Assembly (NCBI GenBank): GCA_963709175.1
Contig: CAVPVK010000003.1
Coordinates: forward strand, 1,116,001-1,180,000
DNA: 64,000 nt
Direction: 5' to 3'
Source: JANXQG01 sp963709175
GTDB taxonomy: Bacteria > Planctomycetota > Planctomycetia > Pirellulales > Thermoguttaceae
In this document: in pieces, positions 28,306 to 37,493 of the stretch
Position numbering within the stretch: position 1 is the first letter of the stretch
Layout: every line of letters begins with the position of its first letter
Position numbers and translations under genes: made by a program
The notes under the pieces: generated by a model
Database searches by the model: none
Seen by the model: only the letters and a program-made list of their open reading frames with translations
Told to the model about the DNA's origin: nothing

Positions 28306-29706
28306 ATGAACCTTCCCCGCACGACATTTCTTGCCTCCACGGTTTTCACGTTCGTCTTATGCTTTGGTTCGTCGGTCCCGCAGCCAGCCCGGGCGGAAGA
28401 TGACCTGGTGCAGACGGTGAGCAATCTCGTTTGCGATCAAGACAAAGATGTCCGCGCCGTGGGCCTGGAGCAGGTCCGTAACGAGGTCAAAGGCGCCGAG
28501 GCGACCCACCGTTTCGCGGCCCTCTTGCCTAAGCTGCCGCCCGAGGCCCAGGTGGGACTGTTGGGTGCGCTGGCCGAGCGGGGCGACACTGCAGCCCGAC
28601 CCGCGGTTCTTGACCTCTTGAGACAATCCAAGGGCCAGGTCCGCGCGGCGGCCATTCGCGCCTTGGGACTCCTGGGCGGCAAGGCTGATGTAAAGCAACT
28701 AACCACCTTGTTGGCAGATTCCGGCAGCGAGAAAGACGCCTTCGCCGCCATAATCCAATTGCCGGGCGAGGGCGTCAATGCAGCCTTGTGCGAAGAAATG
28801 AAAGCGGCGTCTCCTTCTCAGCGTGTCGATCTGCTGCGCCTGCTCGTTGTCCGGCATGCCATCGATAGCGTGCCGGCCTTGTTAGCGTCAGCCAAGGATC
28901 CTGACGCCAACGTCCGCATTGCGGCCCTGGAGGCGCTGGGCCAATTGTCGGGCCCCGAAGGGGTCGCCAAGCTGGCCCGCCTGATCCTCGACGCCAAGGA
29001 CGCGGCCGCCCGCGAAGAGGCCGAAAAGGCCCTCATGCTGGTTTCGCAAAAAGACTCCAAGGTCAGGATCGATCAGCGTGCCCAGCCGCTGCTGAAAGTC
29101 ATGTCGAAGTTGAGCGAAGAAGAGAAAACGACGTTGCTCTCGGCCCTGGGCCGCATCGGCGGCAAGCCCGCCCTGAAGGTCATCGAGGCGGCGCTGGTCG
29201 ATAAGGACCCGGCTCGTCGCGCCGCCGCCTTGCGCGCTATCTGCAATTGGCCCGATGGCAGCATCGCCCAGCGCTTGATCGAACTGGCCACGGTTGCCAA
29301 GGATCCGGCCGATCACAAGATGCTCGTCGAGGCCTTGATTCGCGTGGCCCCGCTGCGGGACAAACGGCCGGACAAGGTCCGCCTGGCGATGCTCACGAAG
29401 GCCATGGAACTGGCCTCCGACGACCAGGAAAAGTCCTTGGTGTTGAAGCGGGCGGCAGCCATCTATTCGCTGGATACGCTCCGCTTCGTGGCACCCTACA
29501 TGGACGAGCCCCAGTTCACGCAGACGGCATGCAAAACGGTCGTCGAGTTGGCCCATCACAAGGAGTTGCGGCAGCCCAACAAGGCGGAGTTCAACAAGGC
29601 TCTCGATAAAGTGCTCACGCTGAGCAACGACCCAGAAGTGATTCTGCGGGCGAACCACTACCTCAAGGACGAAACCTGGGTGGAGAAGCAGATCAAGGGG
29701 AAGTGA
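28306..29706 (+). CDS. Exported HEAT-repeat protein (long)
   Basis: This protein of 466 residues has a signal peptide (TFVLCFGSSV, cleavage likely after ARA). The whole mature part consists of HEAT-type helical pairs, for example LLRQSKGQVRAAAIRALGLL, DPDANVRIAALEALGQL and DKDPARRAAALRAI. About nine to ten units are visible. No enzyme motif is seen. It probably works as a periplasmic or extracytoplasmic binding scaffold. It is the third gene of an apparent oxidoreductase-HEAT-HEAT group. It converges on the peptidase gene downstream. Confidence 0.78.
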   Translation: MNLPRTTFLASTVFTFVLCFGSSVPQPARAEDDLVQTVSNLVCDQDKDVRAVGLEQVRNEVKGAEATHRFAALLPKLPPEAQVGLLGALAERGDTAARPAVLDLLRQSKGQVRAAAIRALGLLGGKADVKQLTTLLADSGSEKDAFAAIIQLPGEGVNAALCEEMKAASPSQRVDLLRLLVVRHAIDSVPALLASAKDPDANVRIAALEALGQLSGPEGVAKLARLILDAKDAAAREEAEKALMLVSQKDSKVRIDQRAQPLLKVMSKLSEEEKTTLLSALGRIGGKPALKVIEAALVDKDPARRAAALRAICNWPDGSIAQRLIELATVAKDPADHKMLVEALIRVAPLRDKRPDKVRLAMLTKAMELASDDQEKSLVLKRAAAIYSLDTLRFVAPYMDEPQFTQTACKTVVELAHHKELRQPNKAEFNKALDKVLTLSNDPEVILRANHYLKDETWVEKQIKGK

Positions 29707-29751
29707 AGTCGGGCGAGGAAATAACTTCTGCGCAGGGACGGTTCGCAGCAA

Positions 29752-30921
29752 CTACCCCGTCGCTAGCTCGCGGGCGATTTCACAGGCCCGACGAAACTGG
29801 TCGCAATCGAGCCGCTCGGCGGGCGTATGGGGGTTCTCCTGACCGCAGCCGAGGGTCACCGTTGGAATGCCGCGGGCGGTCATCCAGTTAGCGTCCAGGC
29901 CGCCGTTGGAAATCGACCGCAGGGGCGAGCCACCCAGCGCACGGATCGCCTCTTCGGCGGCAAGGACCGACGGGCAGTCTTCCGGCAGGCGGAACGACTC
30001 GTAGTCCAAGCGGCCGTCGATTTCCACTTCGCCGCACTTGCCCTCGGTATTCTTCACGGCCCGCGCAGCCTTGGTGAATGCCCCTTCCATGCTCTTGATG
30101 ATCTTGCCGCGGAAGGCTGGATTGTGGCTGCGGGCCTCGGCGCGGAGTTGCACCTCGGGGGTGATGACGTTCGTGGCCTCACCGCCGTGGATTACGCCGA
30201 CGTTGGCCGTGCCGCTGCCCGACGATTTTTCGATCTTGCCCAGCCAGCCTTCGCGATGCAGGTCGGCGATCGCCAGGGAAGCGATGGTGATCGCGCTGAC
30301 GCCCCGCTCGGGTGCAGCGCCCGCGTGGCTGGCCGTGCCTAAAATGCGGATCTCCATGCGATAGCCGCCGGTGGCTCCGACTGTGACCTTGTCGGTGGCT
30401 CCGCCATCGAAATTGAAGGCCAGCTTGGGACGCCCCAACATGCCGATAGTGGCGAAACGGGCCCCAAAAAGGCCGACTTCCTCCTGCACGGTCCAAAGGA
30501 AGGTCAGGGGGCCGTGCGGAGGCTTTGCTGTCAAGATATGCAGCGCGGCAGCCAGGATCGCCGTCGTGCCGGCGCGGTCGTCGGCGCCCAACGCCGTCTG
30601 CTTGTCGGCGGGCACGATATATCGGCCCTTCTTGACGGGCCGTGCGCCGCGGCAGATGGGTACTGTATCGACGTGAGCCATCAGCAAACGTCGGGGCCCG
30701 GGGCGGGTGCCAGGCAGCTTGAGGACGAGGTTGCCCACGTCGCCGCCGTGGGGGATCTTACGGTGGGCCTGGTCGAAACCAAGGATTTCGTCGGTCGCCC
30801 CCGCCTGGCGGAGCCGATCGACAAGTAGCGCCATGATCTGCCCCTCCTCGCCGCTGAGACCGGGAACGGAGAGGGCTTGGAGCAACAGTTCGTCGGCGTG
30901 TTTCAAGTATGTGGAAGGCAT
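29752..30921 (-). CDS. M20-family metallopeptidase (peptidase T-like)
   Basis: This cytoplasmic zinc aminopeptidase of 389 residues is probably a tripeptidase or related peptidase. Metal ligands are visible: His83 and Asp85 in MAHVDTVP, Asp114/Asp115 in LGADDRAGTTAI, Glu147/Glu148 in TVQEEVG, and a terminal His in NPHTPAERL. The dimerisation domain follows (GTASHAGAAPERGVSA). The chosen Met begins PSTYLKHADELL; the frame extends 19 codons upstream without homology. It ends convergently with the HEAT gene and is divergent from a deoxyribosyltransferase-like gene. Confidence 0.87.
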   Translation of the reverse strand: MPSTYLKHADELLLQALSVPGLSGEEGQIMALLVDRLRQAGATDEILGFDQAHRKIPHGGDVGNLVLKLPGTRPGPRRLLMAHVDTVPICRGARPVKKGRYIVPADKQTALGADDRAGTTAILAAALHILTAKPPHGPLTFLWTVQEEVGLFGARFATIGMLGRPKLAFNFDGGATDKVTVGATGGYRMEIRILGTASHAGAAPERGVSAITIASLAIADLHREGWLGKIEKSSGSGTANVGVIHGGEATNVITPEVQLRAEARSHNPAFRGKIIKSMEGAFTKAARAVKNTEGKCGEVEIDGRLDYESFRLPEDCPSVLAAEEAIRALGGSPLRSISNGGLDANWMTARGIPTVTLGCGQENPHTPAERLDCDQFRRACEIARELATG

Positions 30922-31053
30922 GGAAGACCAGAAAATCGGCGGTTGTGGGAGCTTGCCGCTTGTGCGATCGGCAAACAAGCGGTTAAGATCTGAGATTTGA
31001 GATCTTCCTGTCCATTATCAATTGTTGCCGCTCGCTTTACAATATTCCCCCAC

Positions 31054-31545
31054 ATGCATTTCTTTATTGCCGGCATCATGCAAGGTTCGCACACCGTGAA
31101 CCACATGCACAACCAGGACTACCGGGAGCGTATCGCACAACTCCTGGAGGAGCACTTTCCCGGCGCGGAGATCTACGATCCCCTTGCCAAGCACAAGACC
31201 TCACTGGGATACGACAAGCTGACCGGCCGGGAAGTGTTTTTCCGCCACAACCGCATGTGCCGGGAGGTTGACGTCCTGCTGGCTTTCGTTCCCGAGGCCT
31301 CCATGGGCACCGCCATCGAAATGTGGGAGGCCCATCAGCACGGAGCCACGATCCTCACGATCAGCCCCATGAAGCACAATTGGACCGTGAAGTTCCTTAG
31401 CCATGGCCTGTATGCCGACGAGGCGGAGTTCGTGGCGGCCCTCCGGGCGGGCGAGGTAGCCCGCACGATTGAGTCGGCGCGGGCTTCGGGCAGCGGCCCT
31501 CACCCTAGCCTTCTCCCGGAGGGCGAGGGGACCACTGCACCCTAA
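31054..31545 (+). CDS. Nucleoside 2-deoxyribosyltransferase-like protein
   Basis: This is a 163-residue protein with the Rossmann-like fold pattern of the deoxyribosyltransferase family. It begins with the strand-loop MHFFIAGIMQGS; PGAEIYDPLAKH, REVDVLLAFVPEASMGTAIEMWEAH and TILTISPMKHN follow in family order. The Asp/Glu pair in this block would lie at the active site. True N-deoxyribosyltransferase activity is not certain, because many relatives act on other nucleosides or sugars. The last 16 residues (after SARASGSG) are encoded by a repeat-like sequence (see separate entry) and are probably not part of the conserved fold. Its start lies 132 bases from the divergent peptidase gene. Confidence 0.65.
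   Translation: MHFFIAGIMQGSHTVNHMHNQDYRERIAQLLEEHFPGAEIYDPLAKHKTSLGYDKLTGREVFFRHNRMCREVDVLLAFVPEASMGTAIEMWEAHQHGATILTISPMKHNWTVKFLSHGLYADEAEFVAALRAGEVARTIESARASGSGPHPSLLPEGEGTTAP
31498..31533. repeat. Interspersed repeat reading into the end of the deoxyribosyltransferase-like gene
   Basis: CCCTCACCC followed by CTTCTCCCGGAGGGCGAG contains the self-complementary core CTCCCGGAG. A partial second copy (CTGGCCCTCTCCCGGAAGG) occurs at about 31613-31632. The first copy supplies the last codons of the gene. The motif resembles common bacterial intergenic palindromes that I recall but cannot verify here. Confidence 0.45.
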
Positions 31546-31899
31546 GGATTAGCCACCAGCCACCCACTAGCTTGCCTCGACCAAGTTCCGAAAGTCATTC
31601 TTCAACGGGTTCCTGGCCCTCTCCCGGAAGGCAGGGATTATGAGTCGGCCGAATCTGCCGTTTGCATCGGCAGATGTTGCAGGCCACCGGCAAAGTCGTG
31701 GAGGCTGTCGCCGTGTGGATGGAGTGGCCGGTCTAGCGTCGTAACTCATTGCCATTGGCCGCTCTTGGAAGCAATTCGTCCCGCGAGACGATAGACTTCG
31801 CTGTTCGGCACACCGATTGCTTCGTCGGGGCGGCAGCGAAGTTCTTCGCTTCTCGACACTTCACTGCCAAGTTTGGACTTTTCCACTTATTGCCAGACC
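31546..31899. other. Intergenic region ahead of the flagellar operon
   Basis: No gene is supported here. It should contain the promoter of the flagellar operon, but I found neither a clear sigma-28 nor a clear sigma-54 site. A partial palindromic repeat lies at 31613-31632. Confidence 0.3.
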
Positions 31900-32652
31900 A
31901 TGCCGTACGGACTCTACATTTCGGCCGAAGGGGCACAGGCCCAAAGCAGGCGGCTGGAGGTCATCGCCAACAACATCGCCAACGTCGATACCGTCGGCTT
32001 CAAACGCGACCTGGCCGTCATGCAATCCCGATATGCCGAGGCCGATCAGCGGGGCATCGCGTCGCCGGGCGACGGCTCGCTCAACGATATTGGTGGCGGC
32101 GTGCAGTTCCACCAGACCGTGACCGATTTTTCGCCCGGTCCGCTGCGCAAGACGGGAAACCCCACCGACGTGGCCCTGCAAGGCGACGGTTTCTTCGTCG
32201 TCGAGAAGGGACAAGACCGGATGCTCACGCGGGCGGGCAATTTCCGCCTCACCGCCGACGGCAAGTTGGTCACACAGCAGGGCTACTCCGTGCTCGGCGC
32301 CGGCAACGTGCCGATCAACGTCAGCCCCTCGGAGGGCACCTGGCAAATCGACGCCTCCGGCAGCGTGGTCCAAGGCACGACGCGGCAGGAACTGGAGATA
32401 GTCAGGCCCGCCGCGCTAGGCAACCTGGTCAAGAGCGGCGAGAACCTCTTCCAGACAACAGCCGACGTGCAACCGGTGGCGGCTGGCGAGCGCAACGTAT
32501 CGGAGGGCTACCTGGAGATGTCAACCGTGCAACCGACCACCGAGATGACCACGCTGATCGAGACCTCGCGGCTCGTCGAGGCCAACATCAACGTGATGAA
32601 GACGCACAACGAAATGATCCAAGGGCTGATCGAGCGGGTGCTCACGGCCTGA
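31900..32652 (+). CDS. flgF: Flagellar basal-body rod protein FlgF
   Basis: This proximal-rod protein has 250 residues. The N-terminal block LEVIANNIANVDTVGFKRD and the C-terminal block EMTTLIETSRLVEANINVMKTHNEMIQG are the paired coiled regions of the rod/hook family. The middle block VALQGDGFFVVEKGQDRMLTRAG matches FlgF/FlgG, and the shorter middle part marks FlgF over FlgG. The frame is open 9 codons upstream, but MPYGLYISAEGA is the natural start. It opens a flagellar operon flgF-flgG-flgA-flgH-flgI-flgJ-flgN-flgK-flgL. Confidence 0.9.
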   Translation: MPYGLYISAEGAQAQSRRLEVIANNIANVDTVGFKRDLAVMQSRYAEADQRGIASPGDGSLNDIGGGVQFHQTVTDFSPGPLRKTGNPTDVALQGDGFFVVEKGQDRMLTRAGNFRLTADGKLVTQQGYSVLGAGNVPINVSPSEGTWQIDASGSVVQGTTRQELEIVRPAALGNLVKSGENLFQTTADVQPVAAGERNVSEGYLEMSTVQPTTEMTTLIETSRLVEANINVMKTHNEMIQGLIERVLTA

Positions 32653-32683
32653 TGCCTTTTTATAGCCTTCAAGAGCTTCAATC

Positions 32684-33489
32684 ATGAGCGTTCAAGCACT
32701 TTACACTGCCGCGACGGGCATGGACTCGATGCAGTCGCAGCTCCAAGTGATCGCCAACAACCTGGCAAACTCCCAGACTACGGCCTTCAAGGAGTCGCGG
32801 GCCAATTTTGAGGACCTCTTCTACCGCCAGGAGAAGTTTCCCGGCATCCAGGACAGTGGCGGGAACTACACGCCGACGGGCATCGCCACCGGCACCGGCA
32901 GCCGCGTGCAGAGCACCCAGGTCGACTTCACCCAGGGCTCGCTGCAGCAGACGGGCGGCAGCCTCGACGTGGCAATCCAGGGCAACGGATTCTTCCAGGT
33001 CAAGGACCCTTCGGGCTCAATCTATTACACACGGGCGGGCAATTTCTCGCGAAACGCCCAAGGGGCGATCGTAGTTGGCTCGGCCAACATCGGCCGGCTG
33101 CTGGAGCCGAGCATCACCATTCCGGCCGACGCCACGGCCATCACCATCAGCACGGCGGGCGTAGTCTCCTATCAGGTCCCTGGCAACCAGCAGCTTACCC
33201 AGGCAGGGACATTCCAGTTGGCCAGTTTCATCAACCCCCAGGGTCTGCTGCAGATCGGTGAAAACTTGTACCAGGAGACCGAGGCCTCCGGTGCCGCGAC
33301 CACCGCCGCGCCGGGCGCAGCGGCAGCGGACTAGGGACCTTGCAACAGGGCTCGCTGGAACAGTCCAACGTCGATCCAGTTACGTCGTTGATCGGCCTGA
33401 TCACTACGCAGCGGTCCTTTGAAATGAACTCCCAGACCATTCAGGCCGGCAACGAAATATGGCAGACTATCAATAACTTGATCAAGTAA
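32684..33489 (+). CDS. flgG: Flagellar distal-rod protein FlgG, one frameshift
   Basis: This is the distal rod subunit. The N-terminal block LQVIANNLANSQTTAFKESRA (start of the gene) and the middle block VAIQGNGFFQV agree with FlgG. A stop interrupts the frame at 33332-33334. In the next frame the conserved end continues as GTLQQGSLEQSNVDPV, LIGLITTQRSFEMNSQTIQ and NNLIK. One base is missing near 33310-33326. Corrected length is about 268 residues, normal for FlgG. The conserved C-terminal coil is intact, so a sequence error is more likely than decay. Confidence 0.9.
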
Positions 33490-33501
33490 CTCATCGAGGA
33501 T

Positions 33502-34599
33502 ATGGTGAAACATCGTTCGAGATTCTTGCCGCGGTCTGCGGTCGCATCAGCCTTGGGCCTCCTGACAATCATCCTGTCGAGCTTTGCCGCATTGAGTACG
33601 GCGGCCGAACTGCGCGTGAGGGCCCAAAGTCATACCGCCGGCCCGGTGGTCACTCTGGGAGACGTGGCCGACATCGAGTTTGCCGATCCGCAACAGACTG
33701 CGGCGTTGGCGGCCATTGAGCTCTTTCCCGCGCCAGCCCCGGGAGAGCAACGGGTCGTTCCGGTCCGCGAGATCCAGGACCTCTTGCTGCTCCGTGGCGT
33801 GAACCTGACGGAGCACCGCTTTCTAGGCGCCAGCGAAGTCGCCATCCAAACGGTCGTCGCCCGGCCGGCGGCTGCCGTTTCCGGACCGATCTCGGTTTCG
33901 GAGTCTCAGCGGATCAAGCGTCGTGTGAGCGAGGCCTTGGTCAAGTACCTCTCGGAGCATGCCGCTTCGGCGCAGACATGGGCGGTCGAGTTCACTCTCA
34001 GCGACACTCAGGCTCGATCGTTAGCCGATCCCGTCCGCCCGATCGAAGTCAGCGGGGGCATTGAACCTTGGACGGGCTCGCAGCGATTCGCTTTAACGGT
34101 CGCGGGACCCAAGGGGCCCCTTCGCGCGACGATCGAGGCCGATGTTCGCATTGTCGCGCCGGTGGTCGTGGCCGTTCGCTCGTTGTCGCGCGGCGACGTG
34201 ATCCGCCCCGGCGATGTGGACTTAAGACAGGTCGTGGAAAACGAGAAGACCGGCGGTGCCTTACTTAGCGTTGAAGAAGCCGTAGGGCACGAGTTGGTCC
34301 GGCCCGTTTCAGCTGGGCGGGTGGTCTCGGCCGAAAGCCTTCGCCAGCCGCTGGCCGTGCGCCGCGGCGACGTCGTCACGGTCTACGCCCAAAGCGACGG
34401 CATTCGAATCCGCACCAACGCCCGCGCCCGCGACGAAGGCAGCGTGGGTGAACTAGTGGCGGTCGAGTCGCTGTTGAACCGCAGCGTGTATTACGCCCGC
34501 GTCAGCGGCGTGCGCGAAGTCGAGGTCTTCGCCCGTTCGCAAAAAGTGGAGGATGAGCCGACTGAGGCCTCGGCAGCCGGCATTGCAGTCAGACATTAA
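33502..34599 (+). CDS. flgA: Flagellar P-ring assembly chaperone FlgA
   Basis: This periplasmic protein of 365 residues helps FlgI form the P ring. A signal peptide (LTIILSSFAALSTAAEL) is followed by an early beta-rich part (TLGDVADIEFAD). The SAF-type domain comes near the end (RSLSRGDVIRPGDVDLRQVV, GHELVRPVSAGRVVSAESLRQP, VRRGDVVTVYA). It is longer than enterobacterial FlgA (about 220 residues) because of an N-terminal addition often seen outside that group. It is followed within 30 bases by flgH and flgI, its partners in building the outer rings. Confidence 0.88.
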   Translation: MVKHRSRFLPRSAVASALGLLTIILSSFAALSTAAELRVRAQSHTAGPVVTLGDVADIEFADPQQTAALAAIELFPAPAPGEQRVVPVREIQDLLLLRGVNLTEHRFLGASEVAIQTVVARPAAAVSGPISVSESQRIKRRVSEALVKYLSEHAASAQTWAVEFTLSDTQARSLADPVRPIEVSGGIEPWTGSQRFALTVAGPKGPLRATIEADVRIVAPVVVAVRSLSRGDVIRPGDVDLRQVVENEKTGGALLSVEEAVGHELVRPVSAGRVVSAESLRQPLAVRRGDVVTVYAQSDGIRIRTNARARDEGSVGELVAVESLLNRSVYYARVSGVREVEVFARSQKVEDEPTEASAAGIAVRH

Positions 34600-34627
34600 G
34601 TCACCCTTTACCCTAATGGAATTAGCC

Positions 34628-35375
34628 ATGAAACCTACGCTTTGGATCTTGACCGTCTGCGTTGCCGCCGCGCTGGCCGCTGCCCGCCCCGCGGTCGCGC
34701 AGGACAATAGTCTCTATCACGCCGAACTGCAGCATAACGCCATGCTGCCGCCCGAAACCGCGCCGATCAGCGCGTAGGGGTGCCGCCTCTCCCCAGGCGG
34801 GAATGGGCCTGGCCGATTGCTCGTGGACTTACCAGGCGCCGCTTGATGCCAGGAAGACAGCGCAGATCAATGACATCGTCAAAGTCACCGTCTCGGTGAA
34901 GTCGCAAGTGACCAGCCAGGGCTCGATCGATCGCAAAAAGCTGGGCCACGCCGACTTTAAATTGACGGATTGGATCAAGTTCTACGGCGGAAACCTGGGT
35001 GAAAACGGCGGCACCAACGGGCAGCCTCCCTACGGCACTCCCGAAATCCGCGGAGACATCGACAACCAGCTCCAGGCCAACGGCACCCTGCAGACGGCCG
35101 ACAAGCTGAACTTCGTCATCAGTTGCCGCATCGTCGATAAGCGGCCCAATGGCAATTGCATCCTCGAGGGCACCTGGAGTGTGCAAAACAACGAAGAGAA
35201 CTGGGAATACTCGCTGTCAGGAGAAGTCCGGCCAGAAGACATCAAGCCCGATAACTCGGTGGTCAGCGACACGATCGCCGACTTGAAGATCATTAAGCGC
35301 GAGGCGGGCAATGTCCGCGACGCCTATCGCCGCGGCTGGGGCCTGGAATGGCTCGATCGGTGGATGCCTTTCTAA
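34628..35375 (+). CDS. flgH: Flagellar L-ring protein FlgH, one frameshift, no visible lipobox
   Basis: This is the L-ring protein of the outer-membrane collar. The signal peptide (LTVCVAAALAAARPAVAQ) is in the starting frame. A stop falls at 34777, and the family body continues in the next frame (AQINDIVKVTVSVKSQVTSQG, then NFVISCRIVDKRPNGNCILEG and VSDTIADLKIIKREAGNV). One extra base, or two missing, near 34755-34780 explains the break. Corrected length is about 248 residues. Unlike proteobacterial FlgH, the signal has no [LVI]-x-[GAS]-C lipobox, so it may be soluble or anchored differently. A short region between signal and body is unusually Ala/Gly/Arg-rich. Confidence 0.85.
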
Positions 35376-35436
35376 GCGGGAACGACCATGAGCTACATGG
35401 CGCCCGTGCCCTCACTCCAAATCGAAAGTTCCGACC

Positions 35437-36510
35437 ATGACTCGAAAACCTCGAAAAGTTGGTTCCTGGGCTTTGGCCTTGTCCCTCATACTCATGCTAG
35501 CGGAGGATGTCCAGGCCGCCCGGCTGACGTTGAAAAGCATTTGCCGCATCAAGGGCCAGGAAGAGAACACGATTCAAGGCTTGGGCGTGATCGTCGGGCT
35601 GAAGGGCACCGGCGATAGCTCCAGCTATCTGCCCACGATCCGCAGCGTGGCCAAGATCATGACGATCATGGGCAACTCGCCCGGTGCCAATTCGTTGATC
35701 GAGTTGAAGGACACCAAGAACGTGGCCCTGGTGATCGTCACGGCCACCATTCCGGCGGCCGGCGCCCGCGAGGGCGACAAGATCGATTGCGTCGTCAGCT
35801 CGATCGGGTCGTGCAAGACCCTAAGCGGCGGCCGCCTGTTCCTGACGCCGTTAATCGGTCCCGATCCCAAGCATCCCCGCGTCTACGCCTTCGCCGAGGG
35901 CGCGGTCACGGTGGAGAATGTAGAAATGCCCAACACCGGGCGGATCCACGAAGGCTGCCGGTTGGAGGAGGAGTTTTTCCACGCCTTCACCAAGGACAAC
36001 CGCATCACCTTGGTGCTCGATCAGAACCATGCCGATTTCCAAGTCGCCCAGGACATCGCCGAGTCGATCAACAGCCAGATGGGCAAGCAGGTGAGCAATT
36101 ATGCCCCCTTGGCCCATGCCGTCAACCAGGGCAATATCGTGGTGGAAATCCCCGCCCAGTATCGCGAAGAGCCGGTGGCATTCGTCTCGCAAGTGCTCTC
36201 GCTGCCGATCATGGAGCCGCGCACCGTGCCGCGTGTGGTGATCAACGAGCGGACGGGCACGATCGTCATCAGCGGAGACGTGGAAATCGGCTCCGTGGCC
36301 ATCACGCATAAGAACCTGACGATCGAGGCGGGCGGCACCAGCGCCCCGAAGACGTTCGTGGGCCTCGATCCGGTCGATCCGACCGCGCCGAAGCTGCAGG
36401 GTCTGGTCAACGCCCTGAACGCCGTTCACGCCCCCAACGCCGACATCATCGAGATCATCAAGAGCCTCGATCGCGACGGCAAACTCCACGCCCCATTGGT
36501 GATAGAGTGA
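35437..36510 (+). CDS. flgI: Flagellar P-ring protein FlgI
   Basis: This periplasmic ring subunit of 357 residues surrounds the rod in the peptidoglycan layer. A signal peptide (LALSLILMLAEDVQA) is followed by RLTLKSICRIKGQEENTIQGL. The family blocks GLGVIVGLKGTGDS, TVENVEMPNTGRIHEG and PRVVINERTGTIVISGDVEIG are all present. A short sequence just before the gene (CACTCCAAATCGA at 35413-35425) resembles the 3' flank of the hairpin repeat found elsewhere in the window. Position and sequence fit FlgA-dependent ring assembly. Confidence 0.93.
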   Translation: MTRKPRKVGSWALALSLILMLAEDVQAARLTLKSICRIKGQEENTIQGLGVIVGLKGTGDSSSYLPTIRSVAKIMTIMGNSPGANSLIELKDTKNVALVIVTATIPAAGAREGDKIDCVVSSIGSCKTLSGGRLFLTPLIGPDPKHPRVYAFAEGAVTVENVEMPNTGRIHEGCRLEEEFFHAFTKDNRITLVLDQNHADFQVAQDIAESINSQMGKQVSNYAPLAHAVNQGNIVVEIPAQYREEPVAFVSQVLSLPIMEPRTVPRVVINERTGTIVISGDVEIGSVAITHKNLTIEAGGTSAPKTFVGLDPVDPTAPKLQGLVNALNAVHAPNADIIEIIKSLDRDGKLHAPLVIE

Positions 36511-36517
36511 GAAAACC

Positions 36518-36817
36518 ATGAATTCGATCAATCTTCTCTCCACTGCCGGAACGAAGACTCCCCAAGCGCCGAGCAAGTCGGAGGACAACCCGGCCTTGCA
36601 CAAGGCGTTCGACCAGTTCGTGGGCGAGACTTTCTATGGCCAGATGATCCAGGCGATGCGCAAGACCCAGACCAAGCCGGCTTATTTCAACGGCGGCCGA
36701 GCCGAGGAGATCTTCACGCAGCAACTCGACCAGGCCTTCACCAAGAAGCTCGCCGAGACCAGTTCCGAAAAGCTCAGCGCGCCGATGTATAAACTTTTCA
36801 CGCAGTCGCGGAAGTAA
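36518..36817 (+). CDS. flgJ: FlgJ-like rod-binding protein (N-terminal domain only)
   Basis: This protein of 99 residues resembles the FlgJ N-terminal rod-capping domain (PF10135 type): ALHKAFDQFVGETFYGQMIQAMRKT, then AEEIFTQQLDQAFTKKLAE. The muramidase domain found in proteobacterial FlgJ is absent, as in many other phyla. Another enzyme must therefore make the hole in the peptidoglycan. The ATG lies seven bases after flgI's stop. Confidence 0.8.
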   Translation: MNSINLLSTAGTKTPQAPSKSEDNPALHKAFDQFVGETFYGQMIQAMRKTQTKPAYFNGGRAEEIFTQQLDQAFTKKLAETSSEKLSAPMYKLFTQSRK

Positions 36818-36824
36818 ACCAATC

Positions 36825-37325
36825 ATGCCGAGCACGACCCAAGTGACCGCCGCACCATCCTCGTTGGAAGCCGACGTGGCATCCCTCCTCAATGACCTCC
36901 TAGCCGGGCAGGACGAGCTGATGGCGGTCTTGAATCGCAAGCGAGAAATGCTTGGGGCCAGGGACCATGAAGGCCTCACCGCGATCGCCGTCGATGAACA
37001 GCGGCTGCTAGGGGCCCTTCAGGATTGTCTCAAGCGGCGCCAGGTCCTCTTGGCTCGAGCCAAGAGCGACGGACTTCCTTCTACCAGTATCCAGGCCTTG
37101 GCAAAGGCCCTGCCTCCTCCCCAACGGGAACCGCTGGTCCGGCAGGTAGCGGTGGCCGGGGCCAGAGCAAAACTCTTGCAAACGCAAAACCTCACGAACT
37201 GGATCGTCATTCAGCGCACGCTTCATTCATCTGTCACAACTGTTAGAGATTATCGCGACTGGCGGTCGAATTCAGCCGACATATGGGAGAGCAGCGTCGT
37301 CGCGCTCTCACGGCGTGCTGATTAA
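36825..37325 (+). CDS. flgN: FlgN-like flagellar chaperone
   Basis: This all-helical protein of 166 residues would hold FlgK and FlgL before export. Long amphipathic helices (LLNDLLAGQDELMAVLNRKREML, later VRQVAVAGARAKLLQTQNL) and its position just before flgK and flgL support FlgN. Direct sequence identity in this family is always low. The ATG lies eight bases after flgJ's stop. The 168 bases following it hold no supported gene. Confidence 0.65.
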   Translation: MPSTTQVTAAPSSLEADVASLLNDLLAGQDELMAVLNRKREMLGARDHEGLTAIAVDEQRLLGALQDCLKRRQVLLARAKSDGLPSTSIQALAKALPPPQREPLVRQVAVAGARAKLLQTQNLTNWIVIQRTLHSSVTTVRDYRDWRSNSADIWESSVVALSRRAD

Positions 37326-37493
37326 CCAGGAAGCATAGGTAAACAGGGCAGGCTCCCGAGCCGTTGGAGTTCCAGCTTCAGCCGGCTACGTGGGGAAAAA
37401 CTGGCCAAAACCGGTACTCCTACGGCTCGTTTCTGCCCGTTGGCGGCATAAATGTGGCTGGCACGCGTAGTGTGCCGGATACCTTGAAGTTCC

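Noticed and set aside
27364..29706. The two HEAT genes as one frameshifted gene
   Set aside because: Each has its own signal peptide and start, and two palindromes separate them.
35413..35425. A third full copy of the GCGG-AAT hairpin element before flgI
   Set aside because: Only the 3' flank CTCCAAATC is shared; no stem is present, so it may be chance.
37459..37480. TGGCACG followed by GTGTGC resembling a sigma-54 promoter before flgK
   Set aside because: The two elements are two bases too far apart for the strict -24/-12 spacing.
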